NCBI GenBank assembly: GCA_031459855.1
Contig: JAVKHP010000001.1
Location: 2,563,906 to 2,627,905 of the forward strand
Direction: 5' to 3'
Source of the DNA: Armatimonadota bacterium
GTDB lineage: Bacteria; Sysuimicrobiota; Sysuimicrobiia; Sysuimicrobiales; Humicultoraceae
Length of the DNA: 64,000 bases
Under the pieces are notes generated by a model. The model was given only the letters and a program-made list of their open reading frames with translations. It was not told the origin of the DNA and did not search any database. The translations under genes and the position numbers were made by a program. Below, one piece after another: positions 1 through 8,415 of this stretch. The stretch's first letter is position 1; each line of letters begins with the position of its first letter.

Positions 1-37
1 GTTCGTCGAGAGCTTCATGTACGCGGGGTTGCGGTGA
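1..37 (+). CDS. 3' end of an upstream gene (partial)
   Basis: The second frame reads FVESFMYAGLR and stops with TGA at 35-37. It has the composition of a genuine protein C-terminus, and nothing else explains these bases. No family can be named from 11 residues. The 94 bases that follow hold only the leader of the next gene. Confidence 0.35.
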   Translation, partial: FVESFMYAGLR

Positions 38-131
38 TCGTGTACCGAGGAAAATTCACGGACGACGGGGAAGTCAGACCCCGGGACCCTGTGGTACGCG
101 CAGACTGCCGAGGAGAGGGGCTGAGACGACG

Positions 132-1268
132 ATGAGGCGGATCATGCGGACAGGTGCGCTGGCAGTGGCACTCGCGGCCGTGGTCCTGCCGGCCGCGTGG
201 CTCGGCGCCCAGCCGGCCATCGAGGACCGGCTGGTGATCATCACGCCGGTGGCGCGGACCGTGGCCGACCCCACCGTGGCCGCGTTTCGCGAGTTCGCGC
301 GGCGGCAGTTCAACGTCGACGTGCGGGTGACGGTGGTCTCCGCCGGCACCCCGGTGGCCTACGGCCGCATCCGCGAGTGGGGCGGCCGGCCCGAGGCCGA
401 CATCTTCTGGGGCGGGGAGCCGGCCCTGTTCGACGACCTGGCCGAGCGGAAACTGCTGGCCCCCCTGGAGCTGCCCGAGGCCGTCTGGCGCGAGATCCCG
501 GCGGCCATCGGCACCCCCAAGCAGGTGCTCCTGAAGGACCCGCGGGGGTTCTGGGTGGGATGCTGCCTGACGCCCTACGGGCTGGTCTACCACCCGCGGC
601 TGCTGAAGCGGCTGGGGATGGACGCGATCCGCGACTGGGACGACCTGCTCGACTGCCGGCTGAAGGGCCAGGTGGCCCAGGCCACGCCCGACCGCTCCAG
701 CTCCAACCACGCCTCCTACGAGGTCATCCTGCAGATGCACGGCTGGCAGAAGGGGTGGGAGTGGGCCCAGCGTCTGGGCGCCAACACCGGCATCTTCGTC
801 GCCCGCAGCCGCGACGTGCCCACCGTGGTGGCCAAGGGCGAGTTCGCCGTGGGCTTCGCGGTGCCGGCCTACATGGCGTTCGAGGACGTGCTGGACGGCC
901 ACGACCTGAAGTACGTGCACCCCACGGCGGCCTTCGTCACCCCCGAGCCGCTGGCCATCCTGGCCGGATCGCGCAACCCGCGGGCGGCCCGGGCCTTCAT
1001 CCAGTACGCGCTCAGCGACGAGGGGCAGCGGGTGATGATGGCCCGCGGCCAGTACGGCATCACCCCCAAGCACCGGATGGAAGGGCCGCCGGGCTCGCCG
1101 CTGGCGCGCATGGCCGAGTTTGCAGGCATCAAGTCGTTCTTCGACCGGCCCGTGCGCAACGTCTACGACGACAACGTGGCCCAGCAGCGCTACAGCCTGG
1201 TCAACGATACGTTCCGCAAGCTCATCGTGGAGCGGCACAACGAGCTGAAGCGCCTCTACTGCCCGTGA
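132..1268 (+). CDS. ABC transporter substrate-binding protein, Fe3+/thiamine-type (SBP family 1)
   Basis: Periplasmic binding protein of an importer whose ATPase and permease follow directly. An N-terminal hydrophobic signal peptide (about residues 1-26, ending near LGAQPA) lacks a lipobox Cys. The mature part begins EDRLVIITPV and has the layout of FbpA/ThiB-like proteins at the usual length (378 aa). A purine-rich GAGGAGAGG lies upstream of the ATG; an in-frame ATG at 144 is an alternative start. It is a close full-length paralogue of the binding protein at 55498-56637, which sits behind an FMN riboswitch, and both end in RL(Y/H)CP. The substrate is therefore uncertain: iron by family, flavin or a precursor by the paralogue's regulation. 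Confidence 0.85.
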   Translation: MRRIMRTGALAVALAAVVLPAAWLGAQPAIEDRLVIITPVARTVADPTVAAFREFARRQFNVDVRVTVVSAGTPVAYGRIREWGGRPEADIFWGGEPALFDDLAERKLLAPLELPEAVWREIPAAIGTPKQVLLKDPRGFWVGCCLTPYGLVYHPRLLKRLGMDAIRDWDDLLDCRLKGQVAQATPDRSSSNHASYEVILQMHGWQKGWEWAQRLGANTGIFVARSRDVPTVVAKGEFAVGFAVPAYMAFEDVLDGHDLKYVHPTAAFVTPEPLAILAGSRNPRAARAFIQYALSDEGQRVMMARGQYGITPKHRMEGPPGSPLARMAEFAGIKSFFDRPVRNVYDDNVAQQRYSLVNDTFRKLIVERHNELKRLYCP

Positions 1269-1278
1269 CGGGACGGCG

Positions 1279-2361
1279 ATGCAGGTCCGCCTGACCGACG
1301 TCGTCAAGCGGTTCGGCCCGGTCGAGGCCATGGCCGGGGTGTCGGTGACCATCACCGACGGCGAGTTCTTCACCCTGCTGGGGCCCTCGGGTTGCGGCAA
1401 GACCACGACGCTGCGAGTCATCGCGGGCTTCTACGACCCCGACGCGGGGACCGTGCACTTCGACGACACCCTCATGAACGGCGTCCCGCCCGCCGAGCGC
1501 GGGATCGGCATCGTCTTCCAGAACTACGCGCTGTGGCCGCACATGACCGTCTACGAGAACGTGGCCTACGGCCTGCGTCTACGGCGCGTACCCCCCGACG
1601 AGATCCGCCGCCGGGTCGAGGCGACGCTCGAGCAGGTGGGGCTGCAGGGCCTGGGCGACCGCACGCCGGGCCAGCTCTCCGGGGGCCAGCAGCAGCGCGT
1701 GGCCGTGGCGCGGGCGCTGGTGTTGAACCCCCGGGTGCTGCTGCTCGACGAGCCGCTCTCCAACCTCGACGCCAAGGTGCGCGCCCGGCTGCGCAGCGAG
1801 ATCCGCCGCCTGCAGCAGGAGCTGCGCATCACGACGATCTACGTCACCCACGACCAGGAAGAGGCCATGGTCCTCTCCGACCGCATCGCGGTCATGGACC
1901 GGGGCAGGATCCTCCAGATCGGGACGCCGGTGGACCTCTACGAGCGTCCGGCCAGCCTGTTCGTCGCCGACTTCATCGGGACCAACAACCTGGTCGCCGG
2001 CACCGTGACGGCGTCCCACGACGGCCAGGTCGTGGTGGAGACCCCGGCAGGCCCGCTCCGGGGGGTCGCGCGCGATGCGCTCCCCCCGGGCAGCCGCGCG
2101 GTGGTGGCGGTGCGCCCGGAGCACCTGGTCCTGGCGCGGGAAGCGCCGGGACCGCTGGACGTGACGCTGCGGGGTCGGGTGGTGCTCTCGCAGTACCTGG
2201 GCAACGTCGTGCGGTACGAGCTGGAGACGGGCGGGGGGATCGTGATGCTGGTCGACGTGCACGACCCGCGCCGCCACCGCCTCCTGGCCCCCGGGGCGGA
2301 GGTCACCGTGGGGTTTGCCGCTACCTCGGCGCTGGTCTTCCCGGAGGACCGACGGGCGTGA
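1279..2361 (+). CDS. ABC transporter ATP-binding protein (FbpC/PotA type)
   Basis: Cytoplasmic ATPase energising the importer formed with the flanking genes. Walker A GPSGCGKT is at about residues 35-42, followed by a Q-loop (VFQNYALWPHM), the signature LSGGQQQR, Walker B LLLDEPLSNLD and a switch His in YVTHDQEEA. A C-terminal TOBE-like region runs from about residue 240. 360 aa is normal for the CUT1/iron/spermidine subfamily. It starts 10 bases after the binding protein, and its stop overlaps the GTG start of the permease, so the three genes are an operon. Confidence 0.93.
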   Translation: MQVRLTDVVKRFGPVEAMAGVSVTITDGEFFTLLGPSGCGKTTTLRVIAGFYDPDAGTVHFDDTLMNGVPPAERGIGIVFQNYALWPHMTVYENVAYGLRLRRVPPDEIRRRVEATLEQVGLQGLGDRTPGQLSGGQQQRVAVARALVLNPRVLLLDEPLSNLDAKVRARLRSEIRRLQQELRITTIYVTHDQEEAMVLSDRIAVMDRGRILQIGTPVDLYERPASLFVADFIGTNNLVAGTVTASHDGQVVVETPAGPLRGVARDALPPGSRAVVAVRPEHLVLAREAPGPLDVTLRGRVVLSQYLGNVVRYELETGGGIVMLVDVHDPRRHRLLAPGAEVTVGFAATSALVFPEDRRA

Positions 2362-4082
2362 GCTCCCCGGCGGTCGACGTCGTCCCGCTGCCGGCCGCAG
2401 CCCGCCGCTGGCGCCTGCCGGCGGTGGTCTGGGTGGCGCCGATCTACGGCTTCCTGTTCCTCTTCATCGTCTTCCCCCTGTGGCGCCTGTTCGCCGACGC
2501 CGTCTCCACCGACGAGGGCCAGTGGACGGTGCGCTACCTGGTGGACTTCGCCCGCGACGCGTTCTACCAACGGGCGCTGCTCAACTCGGTGGTGGTCGCC
2601 GGCGGCACGGTGCTGGGCTGCGCCGTCATCGGCTTCCTGGCGGCGTTCCTGCTGGTGCGCTACGATTTCCCGGGCCGCGCGTTGTTCTCGTACCTGACGA
2701 TGCTGCCCATCATCATGCCGCCCCTCGTGGGCATCATGGGGCTGGTCTTCATCCTCGGGCGGGCCGGCACCGTGAACGTGCTGTTGATGGACTACCTGGG
2801 GCTGCGGACCCCCGTGAACTTCATCTACGGCTGGCACGGGGTCCTGCTGGCCATGATCCTGCACTACTTCCCGCTGATCACGCTCAACGTGGTCGACGGC
2901 CTGAGCAAGGTCGACGCCTCGCTGGAGGAAGCCGCCGAGGCCGTCGGCGCCCGCGGTCTGCGCAAGGTCCTGGACATCACCATCCCGCTGGTCACCCCGG
3001 GGTTCATTTCGGGCGCCACGCTGGTCTTCATCCTGGCCTTCGCCGACTTCGCGACGCCGCTGGTGGTGGGCGTGCAGAACCTGATCGCCTCGCAGGCGTA
3101 CCTCAACATCGTCCAGTTCGTCGACCGGCGGCTGTTCAAGATGGGCATCGTGATCGGCGCGCTGATGGCGGCCATGGCCATCGTCTTCCTGGTGGTGGCC
3201 CGCCGCATCGTGGCCATGCGGGAGTACGCCGTGGTCTCCTACCGGGCCGTCGAGCGTCGGCCGCTGGGCGGCCTGTGGCGGGTGGTGGTGCCGGCCTTCT
3301 TCACGGCCGTGCTGACCCTGGCCTTCCTGCCCTACCTGGGCGTGGCCCTGGCCGCGTTTGGCCGCGCGTGGTCGCTGACGCCGTTCCCCACGCGGTTCAC
3401 GCTGGCCCACCTGGACGCCGTACTGCACCTGACGCCGATCTACGTCATCAACACCCTGCGCTGGAGCGTCCTGGCCGTGGCGATCATCCTGGCGGTGGGC
3501 GTGCCGCTGGGGTGGGTGCTGGCGCGGAGCACGGTGCCCGGGCGCGGGCTCATGGACGCCATCGTGACCCTGGTCCTCGCCCTCCCCGGCACGGCCATCG
3601 GCATCGCCTACATCCGCGCGTTTCACTTTCCCCTCCCGCTGGTGGGGCTGGTGCTGAGCCGCCTGTGGATCATCATGCCGCTGGTGCTGGCCGTGCGCCG
3701 CATGCCGTACACCGTGCGCGCCACGTTCGCGGCCCTGTTGAACCTCCACCGGTCCATGGAGGAAGCGGCCGCCAGCGTGGGCGCCTCCGGCCTGCGCACC
3801 TTCTTCGACGTCACCCTGCCCCTGATCTGGCGCGGTGTGCTGGCCGGCGCGCTCTTCTCGCTCATGTTCGCCCTGCAGGAGGCGGCGGCCACGATCCTGC
3901 TGTTCCTGCCGGGCTGGGAGACGATGACCGTCGGCATCTTCACGTTCTACACGTCGGGCACGATCGGACAGGCTGCCGCCCTGGGCTTCGTGCTGATCCT
4001 GCTGTGCGCGGCGACGCTGTACGCCGTCTACCGCCTGACGGGCGCGCGCATGGGCGGGCTGTTCGGCTCCGGCGGCGGATGA
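2358..4082 (+). CDS. ABC transporter permease, two fused permease domains (FbpB/ThiP type)
   Basis: Inner-membrane permease of 574 aa with about twelve hydrophobic segments. It has two EAA loops, EEAAEAVGARGLRKVLDITI in the first half and EEAAASVGASGLRTFFDVTL in the second, marking two fused MetI-like domains in one chain as in FbpB and ThiP. The GTG start at 2358 overlaps the TGA of the ATPase gene, indicating translational coupling. The open frame extends upstream, but that part only shadows the ATPase. Confidence 0.92.
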   Translation: MSSPAVDVVPLPAAARRWRLPAVVWVAPIYGFLFLFIVFPLWRLFADAVSTDEGQWTVRYLVDFARDAFYQRALLNSVVVAGGTVLGCAVIGFLAAFLLVRYDFPGRALFSYLTMLPIIMPPLVGIMGLVFILGRAGTVNVLLMDYLGLRTPVNFIYGWHGVLLAMILHYFPLITLNVVDGLSKVDASLEEAAEAVGARGLRKVLDITIPLVTPGFISGATLVFILAFADFATPLVVGVQNLIASQAYLNIVQFVDRRLFKMGIVIGALMAAMAIVFLVVARRIVAMREYAVVSYRAVERRPLGGLWRVVVPAFFTAVLTLAFLPYLGVALAAFGRAWSLTPFPTRFTLAHLDAVLHLTPIYVINTLRWSVLAVAIILAVGVPLGWVLARSTVPGRGLMDAIVTLVLALPGTAIGIAYIRAFHFPLPLVGLVLSRLWIIMPLVLAVRRMPYTVRATFAALLNLHRSMEEAAASVGASGLRTFFDVTLPLIWRGVLAGALFSLMFALQEAAATILLFLPGWETMTVGIFTFYTSGTIGQAAALGFVLILLCAATLYAVYRLTGARMGGLFGSGGG

Positions 4083-4083
4083 G

Positions 4084-4893
4084 ATGCCCGAAGGGCTGGC
4101 GCGGCCGGCGCGCCTGTACGCCGGGTACGCGTTCGACCTCGACGGCACGCTCTACCTGGGCGAGACGGTCCTGCCCGGCGCCGTCGAGACCGTGGCCGCG
4201 GTGCGGCGGGCCGGTGCCCGCGTCGTGTTCCTCTCGAACAACCCGCTGCGCACCCGCGAGGAGTACGCGGCCAAGCTGACCCGGCTCGGCATCCCCGCGG
4301 CGCCCGAGGACGTGATCAACTCGTCCTACGTCCTGGTGCGCTACCTGTCGGCCACAGCGCCCGGGGCGTCCCTGCTCGTCATCGGCGAGCCATCGGTGCA
4401 GGCCGAGCTGCGCGTGGCGGGCTTCGCCCTCACCGAGGATCCCCGCCGGGCGGACTACGTCGTGGCCTGCTTCGACCGGACCTTCGACTACCGCAAGCTG
4501 AAGCTCGGGTTCGACGCGCTGCGCGCGGGCGCGCGCTTCATCGCCACCAACCGGGACGCCTACTGTCCCACCCCGGACGGCGGCCTGCCCGACTGCGGGG
4601 CGATCATCGCGGCGCTGGAGGCGTGCTCTGGCCGCCAGGTGGAGACCGTGGTCGGCAAGCCCTCGCCGATCACCGGGCGGGCGCTGCTCGAGCGCCTGGG
4701 CACAGCGCCCGCCGACGCCCTCATGGTGGGCGACCGCCTGGAGACCGACATCGCCCTGGGCGTCGCCGTGGGGATGGCCACCGCGCTGGTGCTGACCGGG
4801 GTGACCACGCGCGAGGCGGCGCTGGCCGCCTCGCCCCGGCCCGATTACATCCTCGAGAGCGTCGCCCAGGTGTTACCGGAGGCCCACGGGTGA
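4084..4893 (+). CDS. HAD-IIA family hydrolase (NagD/phosphoglycolate phosphatase-like)
   Basis: Cytoplasmic phosphatase of the haloacid dehalogenase superfamily. Motif I FDLDGTLYLGE (nucleophile Asp near residue 18), motif II VVFLSNNPLRT, motif III Lys in VVGKPSP and motif IV MVGDRLETDI are all present. The sequence between motifs II and III matches the class IIA cap. 269 aa is typical. The natural substrate cannot be read from sequence; nitrophenylphosphatase, sugar-phosphate and glycerol-phosphate phosphatases share this fold. The next gene overlaps it and glpD lies nearby, which makes a glycerophosphate-related role plausible but unproven. Confidence 0.9.
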   Translation: MPEGLARPARLYAGYAFDLDGTLYLGETVLPGAVETVAAVRRAGARVVFLSNNPLRTREEYAAKLTRLGIPAAPEDVINSSYVLVRYLSATAPGASLLVIGEPSVQAELRVAGFALTEDPRRADYVVACFDRTFDYRKLKLGFDALRAGARFIATNRDAYCPTPDGGLPDCGAIIAALEACSGRQVETVVGKPSPITGRALLERLGTAPADALMVGDRLETDIALGVAVGMATALVLTGVTTREAALAASPRPDYILESVAQVLPEAHG

Positions 4894-5627
4894 GCCGGCC
4901 GCAGGTGATCGCGCACCGGGGCGCGTCGGCTCAGGCGCCCGAGAACACGCTGGCGGCCTTCCGGCGGGCGCTGGCGCTCGGAGTCGACGCGGTGGAACTC
5001 GACGTGCACCTGTCGGCCGACGGCGAGCCGGTCGTGCTGCACGACTCGATCGTCGACCGCACGACCGACGGCACCGGCCTGGTGCGGGACCTGGCGCTGG
5101 CGGCCCTGCGGCGTCTGGACGCGGGGCGCTGGTTCGGCGAGGCGTTCGCCGGCGAGCGCATCCCCACGCTGGCCGAGGCGCTCGACCTCCTGCGCGGGGT
5201 GCGCGTGATCGTCGAGATCAAGAACGGGCCGATCTACTACCCGACGATCGCGGAGCGGGTGGTGGCGGTGACGCGCGCAGTCGGCCACCCGGCGGTGACG
5301 ATCTCGTCGTTCGACCACCCGGTGCTGCTGGAGGTCCGGCGCGCCGACCCCGCCGCGGATACGGCCGTGCTGTTCATGGGACGGCCGGTCGATCCCGTCG
5401 CGCTGGCGACCGCCGCGGGCGCCCGTCGGCTCCACGCGCACTGGATGTGGGTCACGGCGGACATGGTGGCCATGGCCCACCAGGCGGCCCTGGCCGTGGA
5501 GGTCTGGCCTGTCGACGACCCCGTCCACATGGCCCATGTCGCAGCGCTGGGCGTCGACGGCATCATCACCAGCTATCCCGACCGGCTCCAGGCGGTCCTC
5601 ACCGGGCGGCGCGCCGACGTGCGCTGA
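4890..5627 (+). CDS. ugpQ: Glycerophosphodiester phosphodiesterase
   Basis: Hydrolyses deacylated phospholipids (glycerophosphodiesters) to sn-glycerol 3-phosphate and an alcohol. The N-terminus IAHRGASAQAPENTLAAF carries the catalytic His/Arg and Glu. It is followed by ELDVHLSADGEPVVLHD with the metal ligands, and by a second catalytic His. The chosen GTG start at 4890 overlaps the TGA of the HAD gene and gives 245 aa, the usual size; no signal peptide, so cytoplasmic. The product is the substrate of the convergently encoded GlpD. The symbol is by family similarity only. Confidence 0.9.
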   Translation: MSRPQVIAHRGASAQAPENTLAAFRRALALGVDAVELDVHLSADGEPVVLHDSIVDRTTDGTGLVRDLALAALRRLDAGRWFGEAFAGERIPTLAEALDLLRGVRVIVEIKNGPIYYPTIAERVVAVTRAVGHPAVTISSFDHPVLLEVRRADPAADTAVLFMGRPVDPVALATAAGARRLHAHWMWVTADMVAMAHQAALAVEVWPVDDPVHMAHVAALGVDGIITSYPDRLQAVLTGRRADVR

Positions 5628-5634
5628 GCGCCGG

Positions 5635-7302
5635 TCAGCCGGAGGCTGCAGGGAGGGGGGCTGTGGCGGTCAGCGCGGCCGTCTCGCGGTGGCGCAACGC
5701 CCGATACACCTCGAGCTGCCGGGCGAGTTCCGCCTCGTCCCAGGCCAGCTCGCGAGCCAGCAGCCGCGCCACCCCGGGAGCGGCCGCATCCGCCGCCTGC
5801 GCGTCCAGGACCGCCAGGCGCGTCCGCAGGTAGAGGCAGTCGGCCAGCCCCACCGCCTGCTCGGCACGGCACGCATAGACCACCTCTGCGGCCACATGCG
5901 GGAGACCGGGCGCAAGCGGCGCGGCCAGCGAGGGATCGGCGCGCACGAGGGCCGCGAGCTCGCGGGCCAGGCCCCCGTAGGTCTCCAGCACGTGTGCGCA
6001 CACTGGCGCGGGCAGCCCCACCGCCTCGAGCGCGTCGCGCGCCTCGTCCAGGCCGTCAGCCCCGGCCAGGGGCAGCGTCGCCGTCTGGCAGGGCCGCGCG
6101 CCGCCCAGGCGGGCGGCCACCACGTTGACCGCATCCTCTGCCATCTTGCGGTAGGTCGTGAGCTTGCCGCCGGTGACCGTGACGAGCCCCCCGGGCGAGG
6201 TGACCACCACGTGGTCCCGCGAGAGCGCCGCAGTCGACCCGGCAGCAGCGCCGATCAGCGGCCGCACGCCGGCGTAAGTGGCGGTGATGTCGTCGTGCCT
6301 CAGCGGACGCACCAGGTAGCGGTTGGCGTGCTCGAGCAGGTAGGCCACCTCGGCCGCGGTCGCCACCGGCGCGGCCAGATCGCCGTCGTAGGGCTCGTCG
6401 GTGGTGCCCAGCACGAACCGGCCGGCCCACGGCACGATGAAACCCAGCCGGCCGTCGTCGGTTTCGGGAATGACGATGGCGTCGGTGGCGTCCACGGCCT
6501 CCGGACGCACCACGAGGTGGACGCCCTTGCTGTGGCGGATCCGGAAGGTCGGGGGCGCGTCCAGCGCGGCCACGCGCTCGGCCCAGATTCCCGTGGCGTT
6601 GACCACGGCGCGGGCCGGCACCTCGACCGTGCGGCCCGAGAGTCGGTCGAGCACCGCAGCCCCTCGGACCGTGCCGTGCTGCCGCACCAGCGCGGTGACC
6701 TCGGCGTAGTTCACCGTGATCGCGCCGTGGGCGCGGGCGGTGGCGAGCACCGCGTGCGTGAGCCGCACGTCGTCGGTGCGCGCGTCGTAGTAGCGCAGGG
6801 CCATCCGCAGGCCGGCCGTCCGCAGGCCGGGGGCCAGCCGGCGCAGCTCGTCGAGCGACAGGCGCCGGTGGCGCAGCTGCGGCGCGCGGGCGAAGAGATC
6901 GTAGACGGTCAGCCCCAGGCGCACGCCCAGGGGGGCGAACGGGCGCGCGAGCGCCGGCAGCCGCACGCCCAGCGGTCGGCGCGCCCCGGCGTACAGCGGC
7001 ACGACGAACGCCAGCGGACGCACCAGGTGCGGGGCGAGGCGCAGCAGCCGCCCGCGCTCGACGAGCGCATCGCGCACCAGGCTGACGTGTCCCTGGGGGA
7101 GGTAGCGAATCCCGCCGTGCACCAGCCGCGTGGATCGGCTGCTGGTGCCGGCGGCGAAGTCCGCGCGCTCCACCAGGCCGACGCGGTAGCCGCGCGTGGC
7201 CGCGTCCAGGGCCACGCCCGCCCCCGTGATCCCGCCGCCGATCACGAGCACGTCGACCCCGGCCGCCAGCGCGCGAAATGCGTCGTCGCGCGATTGCCGC
7301 AT
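5635..7302 (-). CDS. glpD: FAD-dependent glycerol-3-phosphate dehydrogenase
   Basis: Oxidises sn-glycerol 3-phosphate to dihydroxyacetone phosphate and passes electrons to quinone. The dinucleotide-binding motif VLVIGGGITGAGVALDA is at about residues 18-34, followed by the family signature around GTSSRSTRLVHGGIRYL. The C-terminal DUF-type domain is present; 555 aa is normal. A GAGAGGGGTG stretch upstream of the ATG serves as ribosome-binding site. It converges with the glycerophosphodiesterase gene 7 bases away, so the two products act in sequence although not co-transcribed. Confidence 0.95.
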   Translation of the reverse strand: MRQSRDDAFRALAAGVDVLVIGGGITGAGVALDAATRGYRVGLVERADFAAGTSSRSTRLVHGGIRYLPQGHVSLVRDALVERGRLLRLAPHLVRPLAFVVPLYAGARRPLGVRLPALARPFAPLGVRLGLTVYDLFARAPQLRHRRLSLDELRRLAPGLRTAGLRMALRYYDARTDDVRLTHAVLATARAHGAITVNYAEVTALVRQHGTVRGAAVLDRLSGRTVEVPARAVVNATGIWAERVAALDAPPTFRIRHSKGVHLVVRPEAVDATDAIVIPETDDGRLGFIVPWAGRFVLGTTDEPYDGDLAAPVATAAEVAYLLEHANRYLVRPLRHDDITATYAGVRPLIGAAAGSTAALSRDHVVVTSPGGLVTVTGGKLTTYRKMAEDAVNVVAARLGGARPCQTATLPLAGADGLDEARDALEAVGLPAPVCAHVLETYGGLARELAALVRADPSLAAPLAPGLPHVAAEVVYACRAEQAVGLADCLYLRTRLAVLDAQAADAAAPGVARLLARELAWDEAELARQLEVYRALRHRETAALTATAPLPAASG

Positions 7303-7482
7303 CGCTGCACGTCACCCCTCTCGCTGACCTGGCACTCGCCACGCCCGTCCGTGCTCGTGGCGGTTGCCACTTCCACGGTACCACGGGAACGCGACGGCGC
7401 CATCGGGCGCGCAACGGACCCACGAGCGGTGGCCCGCCCCGGCCGCGCCGCCACCTCGCAGCGACGCAACGGCCGGTAGTGG

Positions 7483-7511
7483 TTGCTGCGTCCGGGACGG
7501 TCTGTTATCCT
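7483..7511 (+). promoter_or_regulatory. Predicted sigma-70 type promoter of ispH
   Basis: TTGCTG at 7483-7488 and TATCCT at 7506-7511 are separated by exactly 17 bases. The expected transcription start is near 7518, 25 bases before the GTG of ispH. A TTG at 7483 that could extend the ispH frame upstream lies inside this -35 box, which argues against it as a start. Confidence 0.6.
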
Positions 7512-7542
7512 GCGAACGACGGCCGGGAGCAGGAGGCAGCGC

Positions 7543-8415
7543 GTGGAGATCGTGCTCGCCAGGCACCAGGGCTTCTGCGGCGGCGTGCGCCGGGCGGTCG
7601 AGATGTCCGAGGCCGCTGCGCGCGACACTGGTGGTCGGGCCCAGACGTGGGGCCCGCTGATCCACAATCCCCAAGTGGTGGGGAAGCTCGAGGCGCAGGG
7701 GCTGGCGGTCGTCGAGCGCCTGGACGACCTCGGCGGCGAGGCGTTCGTCGTGTCCGCCTACGGCGTGGAACACGCGGTACTGGACGCGGCGCGCGCGCGG
7801 GGCATGCGGATCGTGGACGCGACCTGTCCGGTGGTCATCCGGGCGCACTCGCTGGCCCACCGGCTGGTGGAGGAAGGCTACCAGCTCATCGTCGTCGGGG
7901 ATCACGGGCATCCCGAGATGGTGACGCTGAAGGAGGCTCTGGGCGACAAGGTGACCGTCGTCCACACCCTGGAGGAAGCCCGGCAGGTCAAGCTACGCGG
8001 CAAGATCGGCGTCATGTCGCAGACGACCCAGTCCATGGAGAACTTTCGCGCCATCGTCGGCGACCTGGCGCTGCGCACCAAGGAGCTGAAGGTCCTCAAC
8101 ACGCTCTGCCCCGCCATCACCGTGCGCCAGGAGGAGGCCGAACGCCTGGTGGAAGAGGTGGACGCGCTGGTGGTGGTGGGCGGACACCACAGCAGCAACA
8201 CCACGCGTCTGGCCGAGATCGGGCGCGCGCGGGGTGTGCCCACCTACCACATCGAGGTCGCCGACGAACTCGTCCCGGCGTGGTTCCACGGTCGGCGCAA
8301 GGTGGGCGTCATGTCGGGGGCCTCCACCCCCGAGTGGATCATCGCTCAGGTGATCCGCCGCCTCGAGGAGATCGGGGCGGCGCACGAGGAGGCCGCTGCC
8401 TCGCCGGTGCCGTGA
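7543..8415 (+). CDS. ispH: 4-hydroxy-3-methylbut-2-enyl diphosphate reductase
   Basis: Last enzyme of the MEP isoprenoid pathway; an iron-sulfur protein reducing HMBPP to IPP and DMAPP in the cytosol. The three cluster cysteines are visible in ARHQGFCGGVRRAVE, VDATCPVV and LNTLCPAITVRQEE. The GTG start at 7543 is chosen because a perfect AGGAGG (7531-7536) precedes it by 6 bases and the predicted promoter lies just upstream. This gives 290 aa, the usual bacterial length. The stop overlaps the start of der. Confidence 0.95.
   Translation: MEIVLARHQGFCGGVRRAVEMSEAAARDTGGRAQTWGPLIHNPQVVGKLEAQGLAVVERLDDLGGEAFVVSAYGVEHAVLDAARARGMRIVDATCPVVIRAHSLAHRLVEEGYQLIVVGDHGHPEMVTLKEALGDKVTVVHTLEEARQVKLRGKIGVMSQTTQSMENFRAIVGDLALRTKELKVLNTLCPAITVRQEEAERLVEEVDALVVVGGHHSSNTTRLAEIGRARGVPTYHIEVADELVPAWFHGRRKVGVMSGASTPEWIIAQVIRRLEEIGAAHEEAAASPVP

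Noticed and set aside
1-131. Second FMN riboswitch upstream of the first binding protein
   Set aside because: None of the RFN core segments occur in the 131 bases available; anything further upstream is outside the window.
15-1421. Long minus-strand open frame opposite the first binding protein and ATPase
   Set aside because: Composition is the His/Pro/Gly/Arg-rich shadow expected opposite GC-rich genes, with no family motif; the plus-strand genes are unambiguous.
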